Shown here: piece after piece, positions 5,079-7,998 of the stretch
How positions within the stretch are numbered: the first letter of the stretch is position 1
Layout of the letters: every line of letters starts with the position of its first letter
Source: Flavobacteriales bacterium
GTDB taxonomy: Bacteria > Bacteroidota > Bacteroidia > Flavobacteriales_D > CANHHI01
Assembly: GCA_947460225.1 (NCBI GenBank)
Contig: CANHHI010000062.1
Span: 1-7,998, forward strand
Length of the DNA: 7,998 bases
Reading direction: 5' to 3'
Notes under the pieces: model-generated
Seen by the model: the letters and a program-made list of their open reading frames with translations, nothing else
The model's database searches: none
What the model was told of the DNA's origin: nothing
Position numbers and translations under genes: made by a program

Positions 5079-6767
5079 ATGTACAATTTAAACGAACTTT
5101 ACGAACGTAAGGTAGGTGAGTTGCGCGAACTTGCAAAAGCTTTGGGCATTTCTGGCGCAGATGATTTGAAAAAACCGCAATTGGTTACACAGATTATTCA
5201 GTTTATAGAACAAGCGGAAAAAATAGAAGCCGAAGCGCAAGAAGCAGAAAAAATAGACCTGCACACAGAAACTGCGCACATAGAGCCAGTCGTGGCAGAC
5301 AAAATAGTTCATGTGGCAGATGTGGAAGTTCCTGCACCTATAAAGGAACCTGCATCTATAAAGGAACCTGCACCTATACAAAAAGAGGAACTAGAAATAA
5401 AAACAGTGCCAGAAAAACAAGCACCCATAAAGCAAGAACAAAAAAATCAGCGACACGAGCAAGTAAAACAAGAACTGCACAAAGAACCGCAAGTAAAAAC
5501 TTCGGAAACGCCTGAAAAAGCGCAAGCCGTAGTTGCGGAGAAACCTGCACAAACCGAGCAAAACCAGCCTAAAAATCCTCAAAATAATCCAAACAACCAA
5601 AATAATTCGAACAACCAAAATCCCCCAAAACCTACGTATAATTTTGAAAAGGTGATACACGCAGAAGGGGTTTTAGACCTTTCTGAACCTGGGCAGTTTG
5701 GGTATTTGCGTTCAGCGGATTACAATTACCTCAGTTCTCCCGATGATATTTATGTGTCTCCACAACAAATCAATTTATTTGGTTTGAAAGCGGGCGACAT
5801 GGTTCGGGGAACAATTAGACCACCTAGGGACAATGAAAAATTTTTCCCTTTGGTGCACGTGGACAGCATAAACGGAAAAAGCATAGAATTTTCAAGGGAC
5901 AGAGTGCCTTTTGATTACCTAACCCCATTGTTTCCCAACGAAAAATTAAATTTATCGGCTACGGGCAAAGGGGCGAGCTTGTCTATGCGTATGATAGATA
6001 TGTTTTGCCCCATAGGCAAAGGGCAAAGGGGCTTGATTGTTGCGCCACCAAAAACAGGTAAAACATTTTTGCTCAAAGAAATTGCCAATGCCATTGCTAA
6101 AAATCACCCAGAATGCTATCTCATCGTCCTGTTGATAGATGAACGTCCTGAGGAGGTTACCGATATGGCACGCAGTGTCAATGCGGAAGTTATCGCTTCT
6201 ACTTTTGACGAGCCCGCAGATAGGCACGTAAAAGTGGCTAACATTGTGCTGGAAAAAGCAAAACGCATGGTAGAAACAGGACACGATGTGGTGATTATGT
6301 TAGATTCCATAACCCGTTTGGCACGTGCATATAATGCGGTTTCCCCAGTTTCCGGGAAAATACTTTCTGGGGGTGTGGACGCCAATGCCTTGCACAAGCC
6401 CAAAAGATTTTTTGGTGCGGCTAGAAAAATAGAAAACGGCGGTTCTTTGACCATTTTAGCCACAGCACTGGTTGAAACGGGTTCTAAAATGGACGAGGTT
6501 ATTTTTGAAGAATTTAAAGGCACGGGCAATATGGAATTGCAATTGGATAGACGCATATCCAATAGGCGTATTTTTCCTGCCATAGACATATTAAGTTCTG
6601 GCACACGCAGGGAAGATTTATTGATGAGCAAGGAAATGCTTCATCGCATTTGGATGTTGCGCAAGCATTTATCGGATATGAACCCCTTAGAAGCGGTTGA
6701 TTTTATTAAAAAACACATGGAGGGAACCAGAAGCAACGAAGAGTTTCTCGCCAGCATGAATGCCTAA
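5079..6767 (+). CDS. rho: Transcription termination factor Rho, with long disordered insert
   Basis: A 562-residue hexameric RNA-dependent ATPase that ends transcription at untranslated RNA. Domains: Rho_N helix bundle (1-45); a low-complexity insert rich in E, K, P, Q and N (about 46-187); the cold-shock-like RNA-binding domain (about 190-265, GQFGYLRS...DIYVS); the ATPase core (about 280-555). Walker A is APPKTGKT (322-329; E. coli has Ala where Thr326 is), catalytic Glu355 lies in DERPEEV, Walker B is VVIMLD (404-409), the Q loop is SGGVDANALHKPKRFF (430-445) and the Arg finger is in SGTRRE. The core is intact. The insert makes it over 140 residues longer than E. coli Rho. Such inserts are typical of Bacteroidota; in Bacteroides the disordered region has been reported to drive Rho phase separation. 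Two sets of 18-bp tandem repeats lie inside the insert. The next gene starts 3 nt after the stop. Confidence 0.98.
   Translation: MYNLNELYERKVGELRELAKALGISGADDLKKPQLVTQIIQFIEQAEKIEAEAQEAEKIDLHTETAHIEPVVADKIVHVADVEVPAPIKEPASIKEPAPIQKEELEIKTVPEKQAPIKQEQKNQRHEQVKQELHKEPQVKTSETPEKAQAVVAEKPAQTEQNQPKNPQNNPNNQNNSNNQNPPKPTYNFEKVIHAEGVLDLSEPGQFGYLRSADYNYLSSPDDIYVSPQQINLFGLKAGDMVRGTIRPPRDNEKFFPLVHVDSINGKSIEFSRDRVPFDYLTPLFPNEKLNLSATGKGASLSMRMIDMFCPIGKGQRGLIVAPPKTGKTFLLKEIANAIAKNHPECYLIVLLIDERPEEVTDMARSVNAEVIASTFDEPADRHVKVANIVLEKAKRMVETGHDVVIMLDSITRLARAYNAVSPVSGKILSGGVDANALHKPKRFFGAARKIENGGSLTILATALVETGSKMDEVIFEEFKGTGNMELQLDRRISNRRIFPAIDILSSGTRREDLLMSKEMLHRIWMLRKHLSDMNPLEAVDFIKKHMEGTRSNEEFLASMNA
5331..5384 (+). 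repeat. 18-bp tandem repeat (three units) in the rho insert
   Basis: Units at 5331-5348, 5349-5366 and 5367-5384 encode PAPIKE, PASIKE and PAPIQK. The first two differ by a single base, which suggests recent unit duplication. Confidence 0.9.
5580..5624 (+). repeat. 18-bp tandem repeat (two and a half units) in the rho insert
   Basis: Units at 5580-5597 and 5598-5615, plus a partial unit 5616-5624, encode QNNPNN, QNNSNN and QNP. This is the Asn/Gln-rich end of the disordered insert, just before the RNA-binding domain. Confidence 0.85.
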
Positions 6768-6770
6768 ACC

Positions 6771-7307
6771 ATGAAATATTATCAAACAACTTGGTTTAAG
6801 GGCTGTTTTTTTGCACTTGTTTGCTTTTTAGGCATACTATTTTTGCGCTACGGCATAAAAACGCATCATACTTTTGGCTATTTTAGCCTTTTTTCTTTGA
6901 GTTTGTTATTGCCTATTTTTTGGCAAAGCGTGCAAAAATCAGCGGTTCATTTGGATACCTTAGGCTTTTTTAAAACCAACATGCGTGTTGGGCTTTGGTT
7001 TAGTTTGGTGTTTACTTTGGGGGTGTTTATCTTTTTGACTTACATAGAACCCAATTTTTTAACGCATAAATTTTCGCAAAACTTGCAATACGCAAAAAGC
7101 TACATAGCAAGCCAAGAGATGGATAACAAGGATTTTGTACTGGAAAATATCAAAAAAAACATGGAAATGATGTTTCGTGTAAAAACCAGTATTTTGTTCG
7201 TTTTCCTAGCAAATATAACGCTTTCAACCATAGATAGCTTGGTGCTTGCAATTTTTTTTCGCATTTTTTTCGCAAATTATTTGCGTGGATTAAAAAAAAA
7301 TACGTAA
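6771..7307 (+). CDS. DUF4199-like four-helix inner-membrane protein
   Basis: A 178-residue protein with four hydrophobic segments at about 10-27, 36-53, 72-92 and 140-168. Between helices 3 and 4 there is a ~45-residue soluble stretch (EPNFLTHKF, then a charged helix ending IKKNMEMMFRVK). The layout, the GFFKTNMRVGLWFS entry to helix 3, the EPNF motif after it and the length match the DUF4199 family of Bacteroidota, whose function is unknown. The assignment is from memory of the family pattern, not a search. The ATG lies 3 nt after the rho stop, so the two genes are almost certainly co-transcribed; whether they share a role is open. The TAA stop is the first three bases of the tRNA-Asp -7 box. 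Confidence 0.85.
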   Translation: MKYYQTTWFKGCFFALVCFLGILFLRYGIKTHHTFGYFSLFSLSLLLPIFWQSVQKSAVHLDTLGFFKTNMRVGLWFSLVFTLGVFIFLTYIEPNFLTHKFSQNLQYAKSYIASQEMDNKDFVLENIKKNMEMMFRVKTSILFVFLANITLSTIDSLVLAIFFRIFFANYLRGLKKNT

Positions 7308-7312
7308 CTTTG
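7280..7312 (+). promoter_or_regulatory. Promoter of tRNA-Asp
   Basis: TAACTTTG (7305-7312) fits the -7 consensus and TTTG (7280-7283) lies 21 nt upstream. Transcription would start near 7319, about 16 nt before the mature tRNA. Both boxes lie in the 3' end of the preceding gene, whose stop codon TAA is part of the -7 element. Confidence 0.7.
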
Positions 7313-7334
7313 CACTCAGATTTAAAGCGGTAAA

Positions 7335-7408
7335 GGTCTGGTAGTTCAGTTGGTTAGAATGCCGCCCTGTCACGGCGGAGGTCGCGGGTTCGAGTCCCGT
7401 CCAGACCG
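7335..7408 (+). tRNA. tRNA-Asp (anticodon GTC)
   Basis: A complete 74-nt cloverleaf. The acceptor stem is GGTCTGG (7335-7341) with CCAGACC (7401-7407). The anticodon stem CCGCC/GGCGG encloses the loop CTGTCAC with anticodon GTC at 7369-7371. The T arm contains GGTTCGAGTC. The discriminator base is G73, an identity element for aspartyl-tRNA synthetase. CCA is not encoded (GCA follows), so 3' processing and CCA addition are needed. Confidence 0.98.
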
Positions 7409-7421
7409 CAAGGTCAAACAA

Positions 7422-7449
7422 AAAAACCACCTCAATTGAGGTGGTTTTT
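7422..7449. terminator. Perfectly symmetric terminator after tRNA-Asp
   Basis: A 14-bp perfect palindrome centred on CAATTG, with AAAAACCACCTC on the left and GAGGTGGTTTTT on the right. A-runs and T-runs flank it on both strands, so it can stop tRNA transcription rightward and any transcript from the OmpA gene leftward. Confidence 0.9.
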
Positions 7450-7475
7450 GCATCTGGGTGTGTGTATGATTTAAA

Positions 7476-7491
7476 CCTATTTCAAAATAGG
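7476..7491. repeat. Short A/T-rich hairpin
   Basis: CCTATTT (7476-7482) is the reverse complement of AAATAGG (7485-7491), leaving a 2-nt gap. On the minus strand it is followed by TTTAAATC, close to the linker of the hairpin arrays. Confidence 0.5.
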
Positions 7492-7564
7492 AAAACTCTT
7501 CACGTTAAGCCCCCTGCGAAATGTTTTATCGTACAGCAGTTTTTTGCAAGGTGAAATCCGCAGG

Positions 7565-7649
7565 CATAGTCCGTTTTAGTCTGCCGAAGGCAGAATAAAG
7601 CATCTCTGATGCCCCGTGCGTAGCACGGATTAAAACAGGCTATGCCTGT
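7565..7649. repeat. Array of four perfect triloop hairpins plus a broken one, overlapping the OmpA gene end
   Basis: In order: a mismatched unit GGC-ATA-GTCC (7563-7572); CTGCC-GAA-GGCAG (7581-7593); linker AATAAA; GCATC-TCT-GATGC (7600-7612); CCGTGC-GTA-GCACGG (7614-7628); linker ATTAAAAC; ACAGGC-TAT-GCCTGT (7635-7649). The first two perfect hairpins repeat 874-905, and the third with its linker repeats 1374-1397 exactly. The last hairpin contains the final codons and stop of the OmpA-domain gene. Read leftward from that stop the sequence is hairpin then TTTTAATC. Confidence 0.85.
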
Positions 7650-7998
7650 TCTTTTTCAACAATCTTAATCTCCACCCTTCTGTTTTCTTTGTTTTGTTTT
7701 GCTGTGCAGGGGTTACAGACATGTAAAAGGTTTGATTTGCCAAAGTAAACGTAACTAATTTTCTCAGGTTTTATCTTGTGTGCAATTAAAAAGTTATAAA
7801 TCGTGTAAGCACGATTTTTGGAAAGTTTTTTGTTGTAAGTATCACTACCTTTGCTATCTGTGTGTCCTTCTAAACGCACATAAGCCTTGTTGTTTTTGTT
7901 GAGAAAATCTAAAAGTTTATTAAGTTTGGGTAATTCGCCTAAGTCTATCACATATTCATCAAAGCCAAACAAAACATTTTCAAAGTGTACCCCAGCTA
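7640..7998 (-). CDS. OmpA-family peptidoglycan-binding domain protein, C-terminal part only
   Basis: The frame is open to the right edge (GVHFENVLFGFDEY precedes the TTG at 7972), so this is the last 118 or so residues of a longer outer-membrane or periplasmic protein, and the TTG is not its start. The sequence is a full OmpA C-terminal domain: FENVLFGFDEY, then LDFLNKNNKAYVRLEGHTDSKG with the diaminopimelate-binding Asp of HTD, YNKKLSKNRA with its conserved Arg, and KENRRVEIKIV at the end. This domain holds the envelope to peptidoglycan. A CNPC pair before NRRVEI could form a disulfide in the periplasm. The N-terminal part (barrel, lipoprotein or TPR) cannot be seen. The last codons (E-Q-A-stop) lie within the hairpin at 7635-7649. 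Confidence 0.92.
   Translation of the reverse strand, partial: AGVHFENVLFGFDEYVIDLGELPKLNKLLDFLNKNNKAYVRLEGHTDSKGSDTYNKKLSKNRAYTIYNFLIAHKIKPEKISYVYFGKSNLLHVCNPCTAKQNKENRRVEIKIVEKEQA

Noticed and set aside
7970..7972. TTG at 7972 as start of the OmpA-domain protein
   Set aside because: The frame and the OmpA domain continue upstream to the window edge (FENVLF), so the gene is simply cut.

Overview
The window looks like a chromosomal segment of a member of the Bacteroidota. Several things point that way. Rho carries a long Q/N/P/E/K-rich insert between its N-terminal and RNA-binding domains. There is a DUF4199-like membrane protein and an OmpA-type peptidoglycan-binding protein. Start codons lack Shine-Dalgarno sequences and sit in A/T-rich leaders. 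Promoters fit the TTTG-N(18-21)-TAnnTTTG pattern of this phylum. The tRNA gene does not encode CCA. The exact genus cannot be read from the sequence.

Layout. Positions 1-572 (+) hold the 3' part of an unrecognised, very A/T-rich gene whose 5' end lies outside the window. Positions 573-1427 hold no gene but are dense with inverted repeats: triloop-hairpin arrays, two larger stem structures (694-749 and 914-1023), a consensus leftward promoter (1101-1133) and a MITE-like element with perfect 24-bp inverted ends (1200-1344). Three leftward genes follow: a LuxR-type response regulator (1428-2093), ribonuclease Z (2095-3012; stop and start separated by 1 nt) and ribosomal protein S1 (3094-4845, with its own intrinsic terminator). 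S1 diverges from the rightward pair rho (5079-6767) and a four-helix membrane protein (6771-7307, 3 nt after rho). Each side of the divergent region has its own promoter match. A tRNA-Asp gene with its own promoter follows (7335-7408), then a strong perfectly symmetric terminator. At the right edge a leftward OmpA-domain gene enters from outside the window.

The coding content is mostly housekeeping: translation (S1), transcription termination (Rho), tRNA 3'-end maturation (RNase Z) and a tRNA that needs that maturation. The unusual material is between the genes. Short perfect hairpins, mostly with 3-nt loops, are strung together by linkers resembling TTTTAATC. They recur at three places thousands of bases apart. 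In one 32-nt unit present twice, a base pair has changed on both sides at once, which suggests that pairing is conserved. These arrays begin at, or contain, the stop codons of the response regulator and OmpA genes. A possible 14-bp duplication suggests the left-edge gene may once have ended in a palindrome too. A possible leftward structured RNA (about 905-1095) has a promoter, a branched fold and a T-rich 3' end.
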